DNA of 64,000 bases from Pseudopedobacter saltans DSM 12145 (GTDB lineage: Bacteria > Bacteroidota > Bacteroidia > Sphingobacteriales > Sphingobacteriaceae), in contig NC_015177.1 in the NCBI RefSeq assembly GCF_000190735.1, positions 62,001-126,000 of the forward strand, in the 5' to 3' direction. The position numbers and the translations under genes are program-made. Below are positions 18,001 to 27,177 of the stretch, piece after piece. A model generated the notes under the pieces. It did no database searches. It was not told the origin of the DNA and saw only the letters and a list, made by a program, of their open reading frames with translations. Position 1 is the first letter of the stretch. The number at the start of each line of letters is the position of its first letter.

Positions 18001-18168
18001 TTAAAAGAGGATGTGAAAATATATGATGCTTTAGGAAGACTAGCGGCCAGATTGGATAAATCTATTGTCAAGCCAGAGGAAGAGAATGTTCTTGACTTTT
18101 CCTTTTTGAAAGCAGGGGCCTATTTCATAGTAATCGATAAAACTACTCAAACAATTATAAAACAATAA
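15010..18168 (+). CDS. Polysaccharide lyase family 8 (chondroitinase ABC-like), T9SS-exported
   Basis: 1052 aa. Signal peptide 1-19; N-terminal jelly-roll lyase domain (about 20-180, YEDFESGVP...); alpha/alpha-toroid catalytic domain (about 200-560); beta-sandwich domains (about 580-900); T9SS C-terminal sorting domain (about 975-1052: VYPNPFHSQIKVLI ... GAYFIVIDKTTQTIIKQ). Candidate catalytic residues are His435 and Tyr442 in DGSAFHHQTAYLNYLYSY, Arg495 in ATSGRAPF and Glu587 in AENRYGRYQSYG; the spacing agrees with what I recall for His501/Tyr508/Arg560/Glu653 of Proteus chondroitinase ABC. It should cleave chondroitin or dermatan sulfate or hyaluronan by beta-elimination, leaving unsaturated uronides for the GH88 enzyme of the same locus. 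First gene of a unit with the T9SS protein 11 bases downstream. Confidence 0.88.
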   Translation: MNKLLPLLFLCLFVKSSFAQVMYEDFESGVPVYFSSNASGALSIKNLHKKKGAQSLSWNTKTGDVLSISGLGISTADIYNYAANAAQFWIYSKSATKDTLVFRFYDTSNNLKREGRIVLNYTGWRDFHRSYRYDYNNGTEQPGFPLNKITVTYRGYQGNTNANEVFMDEMTFAKNGDVRVPGPQNGDDYQHFRFTSNYTQAILSYQNQPDLPVTTATSSEITAIQSLRNQYQRTVGSANATQIATAKTYVTGLNITTNPDGTLNGKGIYDIYKLDTLLKISNYVAYLSRAYVKNNDADALAKLNAFVPYLIEQGLAEGGRVVIPYNDYSSARNFPIGFLEALPLLSNTAVKESMVKMLKWSHEFNNIYNASPTPGLELDYMYLKSNLLLELALLGADNNLVARDLKSFSRYLEQYTYTGEGGRDGIKIDGSAFHHQTAYLNYLYSYTSWISRAYELKGSPFRISSVAYNNMKKALKTLLLQTSKGTLIPHATSGRAPFTAAVPVNAASIEKFIEVGGDLIGQAYDTDMAQFYNYIYQSNKYPVTAINLDGYHQLNYAQTGTYRKGNWIAVSKGLTDRMFGSEIYTAENRYGRYQSYGSLEVLYDGNLASSGYIAAGNGWDWNMMPGTTSVVLPYEDLKPIVSGTASEYQANAYAGALGNGKYGIFGLNFAQNPGNRYIGQQLQFKQSVFTFDSLMVCLGSSISAQNNSGKVISTLFQNVKADNTLPIYINQNLQSGAIDQQIDLSQQSVTLINTQGTGYYIPKGNRNLNIFRGNQSSPQHTTNYTSTTASAYASKAWIDHGTSTNNSQYNYVVVPATNNNKLNAIAQKVNNGELFQILRQNDSLHVVKSLADTVYAFNSFYANPNIRIGKVSGIDNAALFFVKEGENSVDIKIVSPDLNVVDNAFSGWVSTVKPITINIRGSWNVASNPDNATVNQLDTVCAITFNLKDGLEQEIKLNHNILSIQEPEINKPKKASEDTRVYPNPFHSQIKVLIKEYLKEDVKIYDALGRLAARLDKSIVKPEEENVLDFSFLKAGAYFIVIDKTTQTIIKQ

Positions 18169-18179
18169 ATCTTAAAATT

Positions 18180-19592
18180 ATGAAAAAAACTTTACGCACT
18201 TCTTTAATACTAATGTTGGCAGCAGGAGCTGTCCAAGCACAGTTTAGCCCTTATAGTTATACCGTTAATGTGAATTTGAATAGAGGGGTTGGAAATGATA
18301 GTACAGCTAATGGTGTAAACTCTAAGTGGTACGAAAGTCCAAATCCTGTTACAGCAAATATACAAGGACGGTTTTTTCCGAATATTACGGACGGAGCATA
18401 TAAGTTAAGAGCAATATCTTATCAAACGGATGCTCAATTTACTTTGTCAGGAGAAAAATTAACTATAAAAAATTCGACCAGTGGTTTAGCAAAAGTTTCT
18501 GCGTATAACATACAAAATGCAAGTGCTATTGCTAAATTTTCTTTTGATTTAGATCTTACAGATTATACAGGTATAAAAGAATTTGTCTTTGCTTTTGGAA
18601 CTGCAATGATGCCAAATACATTAATTAATACCAGCTCTACGACATCTGCACCAACAGCAGATATCTTTGGTTCATTTAGAATTGTAAAGTCAGGTAATTT
18701 AGTAACACAATATAGAAATAGCGATGGTACCTCAAATCTAAATACAGCTTCTTACTTAATTAAAGCAGGGGAATCTCAAAGAGTAGAGATTTTTGTAAAT
18801 AGTTCTGCATCCGATATCATTTATTCTTATGGGATATCTGAAGCACCAGTAACGCTTTTAGCAAATACATATCATGTATATGTTAAAGGGGTTAGATATG
18901 CAGAGGGCTTTCCAAAAGTAGGTACAGCATATGTTCAACCTACTATTAATACTTTGTCTTTTGCATATGCTTCTGCTGGTAGTGGTGGTACGCCAGAGAA
19001 GGTATCTATTTCTAATATTTCAGTAACCTATCAATCAGAAACTAATCTTCCAGTTTCTCTAACCTCATTCAATGCTGCAAAAACTCAAAACGGTGTGCAA
19101 TTAAAATGGCAAACAGCATCCGAACAGAATAATCAATATTTCGATGTTTTAAGATCGGTAAATGGAAAAGATTTCGTAAGTATAGGAATTGTGAATGGAG
19201 CCGGTACAACATCAGAAGCCAGAAGCTATTTTTTTATTGACCATAGCCCTGTTTCAGGTTATAATTATTACAAATTGAAACAAGTAGACGGTGATGGGAA
19301 ATCAACCGTTTATGAAAATAGAGTACAATCTGTTAATTGGGGCTTTTCAGAAGATAATGTCTCTGCATATTTTTCAGCAGATAAATTAATTGTGCAATTT
19401 AATTCGGATAATGCCGGAGAAGGAAATATTAAACTTGTAACAGTAGGAGGAAAGCAGGTGTTTTTAAAAAAGGTAAATGTTACAAGAGGGAATAATGAAT
19501 TTGTTTGTGAAGCAACGGGTACAGTTAGTGGTATTTATTTAGTGAAAGTAAATACAGGTGAAAATGTTAAGAATATGAAAATTATAAAATAG
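18180..19592 (+). CDS. T9SS-exported protein of unknown function
   Basis: 470 aa, signal peptide ending AVQAQ (about 1-20). Residues 21-280 form an all-beta region I do not recognise (SYTVNVNLNRGVGNDS ... KFSFDLDLTDYTGIKEFVFAFG). From about 289 comes the Bacteroidota stalk module LPVSLTSFNAAKTQNGVQL with W-x-TASEQNN, followed by a T9SS sorting domain ending GIYLVKVNTGENVKNMKIIK. The stalk is related to that of the PLD-like protein at 42.5 kb. Starting 11 bases after the PL8 lyase stop, it is co-transcribed with it. It may be a glycosaminoglycan-binding or accessory protein at the cell surface; that is inference from position only. Confidence 0.7.
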   Translation: MKKTLRTSLILMLAAGAVQAQFSPYSYTVNVNLNRGVGNDSTANGVNSKWYESPNPVTANIQGRFFPNITDGAYKLRAISYQTDAQFTLSGEKLTIKNSTSGLAKVSAYNIQNASAIAKFSFDLDLTDYTGIKEFVFAFGTAMMPNTLINTSSTTSAPTADIFGSFRIVKSGNLVTQYRNSDGTSNLNTASYLIKAGESQRVEIFVNSSASDIIYSYGISEAPVTLLANTYHVYVKGVRYAEGFPKVGTAYVQPTINTLSFAYASAGSGGTPEKVSISNISVTYQSETNLPVSLTSFNAAKTQNGVQLKWQTASEQNNQYFDVLRSVNGKDFVSIGIVNGAGTTSEARSYFFIDHSPVSGYNYYKLKQVDGDGKSTVYENRVQSVNWGFSEDNVSAYFSADKLIVQFNSDNAGEGNIKLVTVGGKQVFLKKVNVTRGNNEFVCEATGTVSGIYLVKVNTGENVKNMKIIK

Positions 19593-19612
19593 TTTTTGCT
19601 TTATAATAAAGG

Positions 19613-19647
19613 AATCCGAAGTACTCTATTGATGTGCTTTGGATTCT
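19613..19647 (+). terminator. Terminator/attenuator before the sulfatase gene
   Basis: GAATCCGAAG (19613-19622) pairs with CTTTGGATTC (19638-19647) with one G-U, followed by TTTGT. It may reduce read-through into the sulfatase. Confidence 0.6.
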
Positions 19648-19682
19648 TTGTATATATGCTTTTTGAATAATTAATTAAGACT

Positions 19683-21101
19683 ATGAGATATCTGATTTTT
19701 GTTTGTTGTGTGCTATTTAGTTTATCTGTAACGGCACAATCTAAAGAAAAGAAACGGCCTAATGTTTTAATGATCGCGGTTGACGATTTAAATGATTTTA
19801 TTGGAGCCCTGGGAAATCCGGATGCCATTACCCCAAATATTGACAAACTGGCTGCAAAAGGAGTTGTCTTTACCAATGCACATTGTCAGGCACCATTATG
19901 CGGTCCTTCCCGGGCGTCTATCATGACAGGTTTAAGGCCATCTTCGACAGGGATTTACGGGATGATAGCTGATAATGACATTAAAAATGTAAACCAACTT
20001 AAACAGAAAACGCCTCTATTGCATCAGTATTTTAAAGATGGAGGATATCATATTCTAGGAGTTGGAAAGATTTATCACCAATATTTCCCTGACGGTTTAT
20101 TAGATGAAGAAGGTGGAAAATCAGAGTATGGACCTTTTCCGGAAAAAAGATTTAAATGGGATAAGAAAGGTACTGCTACAGATTGGGGCGCTTTTCCAGA
20201 GAAAGATACAGAGATGCCAGATGATCAGGCTACAGAATGGGCTGTTAAAAAGCTATCTCAGCAATATGAGAAGCCATTTTTTTTAAGTGTTGGATTGATT
20301 AGACCACATGTGCCTTGGTATGTGCCACAAAAATGGTTTGATCTTTACGATCCTCAAAAACTTCATTTACCTGCTTACTTACCGAATGACAAAGCAGATT
20401 TGCCAGGTATCACCAAAAAAATAGATGATTGGCCAATGATGCCAACTACAGAATGGGCTATTAAGAATAACGAATGGAGAAATATTCTTCAGGCTTACCT
20501 GGCTTGTGTTTCTTATACCGATTATAATATTGGAAGAATACTGAAAGCACTGGAAAAGAGCGAATATGCGGATAATACCATTATTGCATTGTGGTCTGAT
20601 CATGGTTACAGATTAGGAGAAAAGAATACTTTTGCAAAAGTAGCTTTATGGGACAGAGCAACCAAGGCGCCACTAATATTCTCGGGAGCCGGTATTCCGG
20701 AGGGAAAAAAATTGGATCAGCCGGTAGAGTTACTCAATATCTATCCGACGTTGACGGAGTTGGCTGGGCTAAAAGCGAACAGGCTTAATGAAGGGGCATC
20801 GTTGGTGCCATTAATGACAAAAGAAAACTATAATTGGACAAAGCCTGCTATTACAACCTGGGGAAGAAATAATCATAGCATTAAAACGAATAATTACAGA
20901 TTAATCAGATATGAAGATGGTTCGCTGGAATTATACGATGTGCAAAGGGATCCCAACGAATGGGAAAATCTGGCAGCCAGAGAAGACTATCAAAAAGTAA
21001 TAAAGCAGTTACAAAATCATTTGCCAAAGCAAAATGTTGCTTGGTCAGACAAGTCTTTTTATAACGCTAATGAGTATTTTAGGAATAAAGGACTAAAATA
21101 G
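19683..21101 (+). CDS. Sulfatase, iduronate-2-sulfatase-like
   Basis: 472-aa arylsulfatase-fold enzyme with a signal peptide (about 1-19). RPNVLMIAVDDLNDFIGALG provides the metal-binding Asp34-Asp35. The formylglycine motif is C-G-P-S-R with Cys73 (QAPLCGPSRASIMTG), which needs oxidation by an anaerobic or FGE-type maturase not present in the window. LWSDHGYRLGEKNTFAKVALWD is the second metal and substrate loop of the iduronate-2-sulfatase-like subgroup. In glycosaminoglycan loci this subgroup typically removes 2-O-sulfate from uronic acids. The position between the PL8 lyase and SusC/D/GH88 supports that role. The exact regiospecificity is inference. Confidence 0.88.
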   Translation: MRYLIFVCCVLFSLSVTAQSKEKKRPNVLMIAVDDLNDFIGALGNPDAITPNIDKLAAKGVVFTNAHCQAPLCGPSRASIMTGLRPSSTGIYGMIADNDIKNVNQLKQKTPLLHQYFKDGGYHILGVGKIYHQYFPDGLLDEEGGKSEYGPFPEKRFKWDKKGTATDWGAFPEKDTEMPDDQATEWAVKKLSQQYEKPFFLSVGLIRPHVPWYVPQKWFDLYDPQKLHLPAYLPNDKADLPGITKKIDDWPMMPTTEWAIKNNEWRNILQAYLACVSYTDYNIGRILKALEKSEYADNTIIALWSDHGYRLGEKNTFAKVALWDRATKAPLIFSGAGIPEGKKLDQPVELLNIYPTLTELAGLKANRLNEGASLVPLMTKENYNWTKPAITTWGRNNHSIKTNNYRLIRYEDGSLELYDVQRDPNEWENLAAREDYQKVIKQLQNHLPKQNVAWSDKSFYNANEYFRNKGLK

Positions 21102-21127
21102 TTGTCTACAGTATCAATTTTTTTATA

Positions 21128-21177
21128 AAAGTCGGTTCAAACATTAGGCTGCTTGGCTTAGTCTTTGAACCGACTTT
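21128..21177 (+). terminator. Hairpin terminator after the sulfatase
   Basis: Perfect 14-bp stem AAAGTCGGTTCAAA / TTTGAACCGACTTT (21128-21141, 21164-21177). No long U tract follows, but position and strength suit transcript termination or 3'-end stabilisation. Confidence 0.6.
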
Positions 21178-21335
21178 CTGGTTAAATAAGAGTGTATTGG
21201 TTAGGACAACTTATAGTTTATAAATACCCAAAGAATTTCTAAAACAGGTGTTAAAAAAAATGTTTAATATAAAACGCCTGAAAAATATTGGTTATAGTAA
21301 TATAAAGCCTAATTAATTGCTGAGAGCCTATTTTG

Positions 21336-21372
21336 AACTAATTATTACCCTCATTTTAACTAATTATTACCC
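21336..21372 (+). promoter_or_regulatory. Direct-repeat operator before susC
   Basis: The 15-mer AACTAATTATTACCC occurs exactly twice, at 21336-21350 and 21358-21372, i.e. at 22-bp period, 123 bp before the susC ATG. This in-phase tandem site is expected for a dimeric activator. It shares TTACCC with the pair upstream of the PL8 lyase. Confidence 0.6.
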
Positions 21373-21494
21373 TTTTATTGATGGTCATTTAATGAAATTT
21401 GAGATAACACATTTTATTAAACGAAAAGGGCTCTAAATTGAGCGGGCCTAAAGAGAGTTAAAACAGGGTATTGATTTTAAAAAATGAAGAATTT

Positions 21495-24400
21495 ATGAGG
21501 AAGATTTCTTTTTTCCTATTCTTACTCATCTCTTACGTAAACTTATCCGCACAGACAACAAAGCAGATAACAGGTTTAGTAGTAGATGCAAGTCAAGGAG
21601 ACCCCTTGATAGGAGTAAGTGTTTCTATTAAGGGGAGTACATTAGGCGCGATTACTGATGTTAATGGAAAGTATTTAATTAAAGTAAAAGTAGACGAGAA
21701 ACCAACTTTAGTATTTAGGTATCTGGGTTATGTAGTACAAGAAATTGCCGTGGGAGATAAAACTGTAGTTAACGTAAGGTTAGCGCAGGAGAATAAATCA
21801 CTTAACGAAGTTGTTGTTATCGGTTATGGTGAAGTACAACGTAGAGACGTTACTGGATCTATCGGTTCTGTAAAAATGGAAGATTTGCAGAAAGCTCCAG
21901 TTGGAACAGCATTAGAAGCACTGGCAGGTCGTGTAGCGGGTGTTCAAGTGCAATCAGACAATGGTAAGCCAGGTGGTGGTATGAACATTGTTATTCGTGG
22001 AGCCAACTCATTAACACAGGATAACTCGCCTTTATATGTAATAGATGGATTCCCGATGGAAGATGCTAATAATAACATCTTAAATCCATCGGAGATTGAG
22101 TCTATGGAGGTACTAAAGGATGCTTCTGCAACTGCAATTTATGGGGCCCGAGGAGCTAACGGTGTTATCTTGATTACTACAAAAAGAGGCAAAGAAGGTG
22201 CGCCTGTTATCAATTATTCAGGATATGGTGGTTTCCAGAGTGTCATCAACAGAATGGAATTAATGAATCCTTACGAATTTGTAAGGTTAGAGGCAGAGCG
22301 TGACCCAACCGGCATAAAGAAAACTTACTTGCGTGGTGATACTACCTTAGAGTTTTACAGAAATGTAGCAGGTTATGATTGGCAAGACCAATTGTTCAGA
22401 ACTGCGGGTATGCAAGATCATTCTTTATCTGTATCCGGAGGAAATAAATCAACTAGATATTCCTTCTCAGGGAATTTATTCGATCAACAAGGTGTAATTA
22501 TCAATTCTGGATTTAACAGAAAGCAAGGAAGAGTAACGATAGATCAAACTTTCAACGATAAATTTAAAGTTGGAGTAGACGCAAGATATACCAGTACAAA
22601 AACTTATGGTACATCTCCGGGCGACCCTGATTCAAGAAACTCATCCATGAACTATTTGATGTATAGTGTTTGGGGCTATCGTCCGGTTACCTATATAGAA
22701 GGTCAGGATCTTTTGGATAATTTATTCGATCCGGATGTTAATACAAGTAACGACTATCGTATTAATCCAATTTTATCAGCTAAGAATGAGTTGAGAGATG
22801 TCTTCAACAAAAGAATTATTTTCAATGGGTTTGCAGAATATGCTTTCACGAAAGAATTGAAGTTGAAAGTAACAGGGGGTATTAACTCTTCTGATTGGAG
22901 AAATGACGTTTTCAACAACTCACAAACACGTTACGGACATCCACAAAGTTTAAATAAAGTTAACGGTAGTATTTTATATACAGAGAGCGATACCTGGTTA
23001 AACGAAAACTTATTGACCTATAATAAGCGTTTTAATAAAAAGCATAGCTTAAATCTTGTTGGAGGGGTGACTTTCCAGGAAAATAATTATAAGCGCTATG
23101 GTATAGGAGCTATGTATTTACCTAACGAAAACCTTGGTTTAGCAGGTTTAAGTCAGGGTGTAGCGATGCCAATTACATCAATCAATACGTCTTGGTCTTT
23201 GATGTCTTATTTAGCAAGAGCTACCTACAACTATGCAAGTAAATACATTTTAACAGCATCTTACAGAGCCGATGGTTCTTCTAAATTTGCGAAAGGAAAC
23301 AGATGGGGCTTCTTCCCTTCTACTTCTTTAGCGTGGAGAGTAATCAATGAAGATTTTATGAAAGATCAAAAAATCTTTACGGATGCTAAAGTTAGAATTG
23401 GATATGGTGTTACAGGTAACAACAGGGTGTCTGAGTATCCATCTTACGCTAAGTTAAATTTTGATAATGTTGGACCTAATGACAATGGATATTATGCTTT
23501 TGGAGGTGCTTTAACACAAGGTTTATTCATTAGTTCTCTAGCTAATCCAGATTTAAAATGGGAAAGTACTGCTCAAAGTAATATTGGTATAGATTTAGGA
23601 GCATTTAAACAAAGAGCTACCTTAACCGTAGATTACTATAAGAAGAAAACAACAGATTTATTGTTGAACGCTTTATTACCAACATCTACAGGTTATAGTT
23701 CTGCTTTTAAAAATATTGGTAGTACAAGTAACGAGGGTATAGAGATTTCTTTATCTGGTGATATTATTAAAACGAAAGATTTTAGCTGGAATTCTTCTTT
23801 CAATATCGCTTTCAACAGAAACAAAGTATTGTCTTTAACTCAAAATCAGGAGTCGTTGACAACAGCGTTGAACTGGGACAAAGACTATACTACCACTCCT
23901 TTGTACATAGCTAAAGTAGGTCAGCCATTAGGTCAGTTCTACGGTATGATTTGGGAAGGGGTTTACCAACCAGAAGATTTTAACGAGTTAGGTGTGTTGA
24001 AAGGAAATATCCCAACTAATGGAAATCCTCGCGAAAGCATTAAACCAGGAGATATCAAATACAAAGATTTAAACGGCGACGGTGTAGTTGACGATTTAGA
24101 CAGAACAGTTATTGGAAGAGGTTATCCATTGCATACAGGTGGTTTTTCAAATACATTAAACTATAAACGTTTTGATTTGAACGTGTTTTTCCAATGGTCT
24201 TATGGTAATGATATCATGAACGCCAACAGATTAATGCTTGAATACGGTGTGAAACCAAGAACCAATCAATTTGCAACATTTGCAAACAGATGGTCACCGG
24301 ATAATATGGATACAGATATGTTCAGGTTAGGCGGGCAGGGGCCAACAGGTAATTCTTACTCTACCAGAGTTATTGAAGATGGCTCTTATTTAAGGTTGAA

Positions 24401-24623
24401 AACAGTTTCTTTAGGTTATACTGTGGATCCTGTTGCATTGAAGAAACTTAAAATTAAGTCGTTAAGATTCTATGCGTCAGCACAAAACTTATTTACGATT
24501 ACGAACTACACAGGATATGATCCAGAGGTTTCAGTAATGTACTCGGGTTTAACTCCAGGATTTGACTATTCTTCATATCCAAGACCAAAAACTATTGTGT
24601 TTGGATTAAATCTTTCACTATAA
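21495..24623 (+). CDS. SusC/RagA-type TonB-dependent outer-membrane transporter (glycosaminoglycan locus)
   Basis: 1042 aa from ATG 21495 (MRKISFFLFLL); a longer TTG reading lacks signal-peptide character. Signal peptide 1-20, CarboxypepD_reg-like beta domain (about 25-105, ITGLVVDASQGDPLIGVSVS), SusC signature NEVVVIGYGEVQRRDVTGSI, plug domain with SLTQDNSPLYVIDGFPMED and TAIYGARGANGVILITTKRG, then the 22-strand barrel. It lacks an STN domain, so it is not a transducer for an ECF/FecR system; regulation more likely goes through the TTACCC site upstream. With SusD it should import lyase-generated oligosaccharides. Confidence 0.95.
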   Translation: MRKISFFLFLLISYVNLSAQTTKQITGLVVDASQGDPLIGVSVSIKGSTLGAITDVNGKYLIKVKVDEKPTLVFRYLGYVVQEIAVGDKTVVNVRLAQENKSLNEVVVIGYGEVQRRDVTGSIGSVKMEDLQKAPVGTALEALAGRVAGVQVQSDNGKPGGGMNIVIRGANSLTQDNSPLYVIDGFPMEDANNNILNPSEIESMEVLKDASATAIYGARGANGVILITTKRGKEGAPVINYSGYGGFQSVINRMELMNPYEFVRLEAERDPTGIKKTYLRGDTTLEFYRNVAGYDWQDQLFRTAGMQDHSLSVSGGNKSTRYSFSGNLFDQQGVIINSGFNRKQGRVTIDQTFNDKFKVGVDARYTSTKTYGTSPGDPDSRNSSMNYLMYSVWGYRPVTYIEGQDLLDNLFDPDVNTSNDYRINPILSAKNELRDVFNKRIIFNGFAEYAFTKELKLKVTGGINSSDWRNDVFNNSQTRYGHPQSLNKVNGSILYTESDTWLNENLLTYNKRFNKKHSLNLVGGVTFQENNYKRYGIGAMYLPNENLGLAGLSQGVAMPITSINTSWSLMSYLARATYNYASKYILTASYRADGSSKFAKGNRWGFFPSTSLAWRVINEDFMKDQKIFTDAKVRIGYGVTGNNRVSEYPSYAKLNFDNVGPNDNGYYAFGGALTQGLFISSLANPDLKWESTAQSNIGIDLGAFKQRATLTVDYYKKKTTDLLLNALLPTSTGYSSAFKNIGSTSNEGIEISLSGDIIKTKDFSWNSSFNIAFNRNKVLSLTQNQESLTTALNWDKDYTTTPLYIAKVGQPLGQFYGMIWEGVYQPEDFNELGVLKGNIPTNGNPRESIKPGDIKYKDLNGDGVVDDLDRTVIGRGYPLHTGGFSNTLNYKRFDLNVFFQWSYGNDIMNANRLMLEYGVKPRTNQFATFANRWSPDNMDTDMFRLGGQGPTGNSYSTRVIEDGSYLRLKTVSLGYTVDPVALKKLKIKSLRFYASAQNLFTITNYTGYDPEVSVMYSGLTPGFDYSSYPRPKTIVFGLNLSL

Positions 24624-24636
24624 TATTTGATAGATT

Positions 24637-26223
24637 ATGAAAATGATATTGAAAAAATTAAATATAAAAAGCGCTTTACTGGGGCTGACAAGCGTGGCAT
24701 TGTTAAGTGCAGCTGGATGTTCAAGCTTTTTAGATAAGGAACCTACATTTATTACAAAAGATAACTATTACGCTAACGAGAACGAAGTAAATGTAGGTTT
24801 AACGGGTATTTACTCGGTTTTAGGTAATGAAGATGTATACGGGAGTAGTTTACCTTATCACCTCTCCATGTCAGACGAAGCGGTTTGGCAAAGAAATACC
24901 ACACTGACTGGACCAGAAGTTTATGTATATGACTCGTCTAATCAATTGGTGGGTAACTTATGGAAATACTTATATGAGGGCATTGAAAGAGCGAATGTTT
25001 TCTTAGCTAAAGTAGAAGAAGCAAAAATGGATTCTACCAAAAAGGCAATTGCTATTGGCGAAGCTAGATTTTTAAGAGCTTATTACCACTTTGTATTGGC
25101 TAGTAATTTTGGTGAAGTACCATTAAAGAAGCAACCTACATATTCTGTAAATGATGTAAATGTGCCAAAAGCTCCAATGAAAGAAATGTATGAGTTCATT
25201 GCTTCCGAAATGGAGGCAGCAGAAGCAGTGGTACAACCAATTTCAGTTTATGGGCATGCAGGCAGAGTAACCAAATCTGCAGTAAGAGGAATTTTAGCCC
25301 GTGTTTATTTGAAGATGGCAGGTGCTCCTTTAAATGGAGGAAGACCGTATTATGAAAAAGCTGCTGAATGGGCCGGAAAGCTTGTAAATCCACAAGGGGC
25401 TGATTATAAACATAAGCTGGTTGCTGATTATAAGCAGGTATTCAAAGATATGGCCGCTGATAAATATAATATCGATGAATCTATTTGGGAAGTTGAATTC
25501 TACGGAAATAGAGTAGGAGATTTTGAAGCAGGTAGACACGGTAATATTGGAGGTATCCAATTTACAAATGAGAGTGGGCCAGATTCTTTGGGCTATAGTT
25601 ACGGATTTCTTTTAGCTACTAAAAAGCTTTATGATAATTATGGAGCTAATGATACAGACCAAAGGAGAGATTGGAATATAGCTCCTTATGTTTATAACAA
25701 TACTACCGGGGTAGCAACGGCTAGACCTGAAGTAGATAATAGATTCTCTGCCAAATTCAGAAGAAACTACGAAGTAGTAAAACCACGTCATAAAAACTAT
25801 ACACCAATAAACTTTCCATTATTGAGGTTTTCTGATGTATTATTAATGTATGCAGAAGCTAAAAATGAGTTAGGTGAAGTAGGCGAAGCAGGCTTAAAAG
25901 TTAAAATGGTGAGAGACCGGGCTCATGCTATAGATAGCACATCGACTATAGGAGCTGATCAGGTTAAGATGAGACAGTTTATCAAAAACGAACGTTATAG
26001 AGAGTTAGCTTTTGAAGGATTGAGAAAGTTTGATTTGATAAGATGGGGTGAATTTGTAAACACTATGCAGGAGCTTGGTGACAATATTAATACAACATAT
26101 CCGGCAGGACGTAAATATGCTGCTTTCGGCCCTAAGAATGTTTCTGGAAGACATGTGACCTTGCCTATTCCATTAGGCGAGTTATCACTAAACGGATTAA
26201 TAAAGCAAAATGTCGGTTGGTAA
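24637..26223 (+). CDS. SusD/RagB-type glycan-binding lipoprotein (glycosaminoglycan locus)
   Basis: 528 aa, lipobox LLSAAGC with Cys28, followed by SSFLDKEPTF as in typical SusD proteins. TPR-like helical fold with segments EARFLRAYYHFVLASNFGEVPL and ARVYLKMAGAPLNGG; the C-terminal region KNERYRELAFEGLRKFDLIRWG is the SusD hallmark. Surface lid of the SusC transporter, 13 bases upstream. Ends LIKQNVGW, a common SusD C-terminus. Confidence 0.94.
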   Translation: MKMILKKLNIKSALLGLTSVALLSAAGCSSFLDKEPTFITKDNYYANENEVNVGLTGIYSVLGNEDVYGSSLPYHLSMSDEAVWQRNTTLTGPEVYVYDSSNQLVGNLWKYLYEGIERANVFLAKVEEAKMDSTKKAIAIGEARFLRAYYHFVLASNFGEVPLKKQPTYSVNDVNVPKAPMKEMYEFIASEMEAAEAVVQPISVYGHAGRVTKSAVRGILARVYLKMAGAPLNGGRPYYEKAAEWAGKLVNPQGADYKHKLVADYKQVFKDMAADKYNIDESIWEVEFYGNRVGDFEAGRHGNIGGIQFTNESGPDSLGYSYGFLLATKKLYDNYGANDTDQRRDWNIAPYVYNNTTGVATARPEVDNRFSAKFRRNYEVVKPRHKNYTPINFPLLRFSDVLLMYAEAKNELGEVGEAGLKVKMVRDRAHAIDSTSTIGADQVKMRQFIKNERYRELAFEGLRKFDLIRWGEFVNTMQELGDNINTTYPAGRKYAAFGPKNVSGRHVTLPIPLGELSLNGLIKQNVGW

Positions 26224-26236
26224 TCTTTAACTGTAA

Positions 26237-27169
26237 ATGAAAATGAAGAAATTATTTCTAATGTCAATTATAGCTCTGGGATTATTGAGCTGTAATAAAA
26301 AGGAGGCTGTTGAGCTTAAATTCAACGTAGAACCTACTAAAACTTCTTATAAAGTGAATGATACCGTAACTTTTAAAGTAAGCGGTAATCCAGATCAGTT
26401 GATTTTTTACTCTGGGGAAGAAGGTCGTCAATATATTTATAAGGATAGACTGTTTGCGGAAAGCGACGAAATTACTTTAGAGTTTGCTACCCACAAAAGA
26501 TATGGGACAGCTGCTGCTCAGCCTAATACCATATCGTTGTTCGCGTCTCAGAAATATAACGGTGCTAAGACTACCTTTTCTGAACAAGATTGGGTGGATA
26601 TTTCTAGTGCCTTCACTTTTTCTCCATTTGACGGTGCCGAAAATTATACACCTTCAGGTGTTGTTAATTTATTGCAGTTATCAAATTTAGGATTGAATAT
26701 TGATAAAGAAAAACCCATTTATTTTGCTTTTAAATATCAGGGATTAAGTAATGCTTCCACACAGCCAAGAATTTTTATAAATAAGTTTGATATCAAAACC
26801 AAAACAAAAGAAGGTAAAGTTATTCCTGTATTAACATTAGCTACTGGAGGGTGGTCTTCCTTGAAAATTGGTAACACAGCCGTAGACTGGATTATAGACG
26901 GAGGATCCAATACAACCAGATTAAGAAATCAGGGAGCCGCAGCAAATGCACCGGCAAATGAGTCATGGGTAATGACAAAAGGATTTTTCTTAACATCCGT
27001 TATTCCGGATAGAGGTGTAGCGCTTAAAAATATGAGTACCCGTATTGGTGAGTATAATTATGTATTTACCAAAGCAGGCACTTATAAAGTCACTTTCGTG
27101 GCATCTAACGAAAATGTTTATGGTGGTGATAAGGTTATTAAAGAATTAGAGATTGTGGTTAATCCGTAA
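26237..27169 (+). CDS. DUF5017-type surface lipoprotein (putative glycan-binding protein)
   Basis: 310 aa, lipobox GLLSC with Cys19. The N-terminal beta domain (VEPTKTSYKVNDTVTFKVSG, then a FYSGEEGRQYIYKDR strand and SQKYNG) matches DUF5017 proteins; the C-terminal half is a second beta domain. Genes of this type sit third after susCD in many PULs and act as surface glycan-binding proteins; that role is inferred. Gap to SusD is 13 bases, so same mRNA. A terminator hairpin follows. Confidence 0.75.
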   Translation: MKMKKLFLMSIIALGLLSCNKKEAVELKFNVEPTKTSYKVNDTVTFKVSGNPDQLIFYSGEEGRQYIYKDRLFAESDEITLEFATHKRYGTAAAQPNTISLFASQKYNGAKTTFSEQDWVDISSAFTFSPFDGAENYTPSGVVNLLQLSNLGLNIDKEKPIYFAFKYQGLSNASTQPRIFINKFDIKTKTKEGKVIPVLTLATGGWSSLKIGNTAVDWIIDGGSNTTRLRNQGAAANAPANESWVMTKGFFLTSVIPDRGVALKNMSTRIGEYNYVFTKAGTYKVTFVASNENVYGGDKVIKELEIVVNP

Positions 27170-27177
27170 TACCAAAG

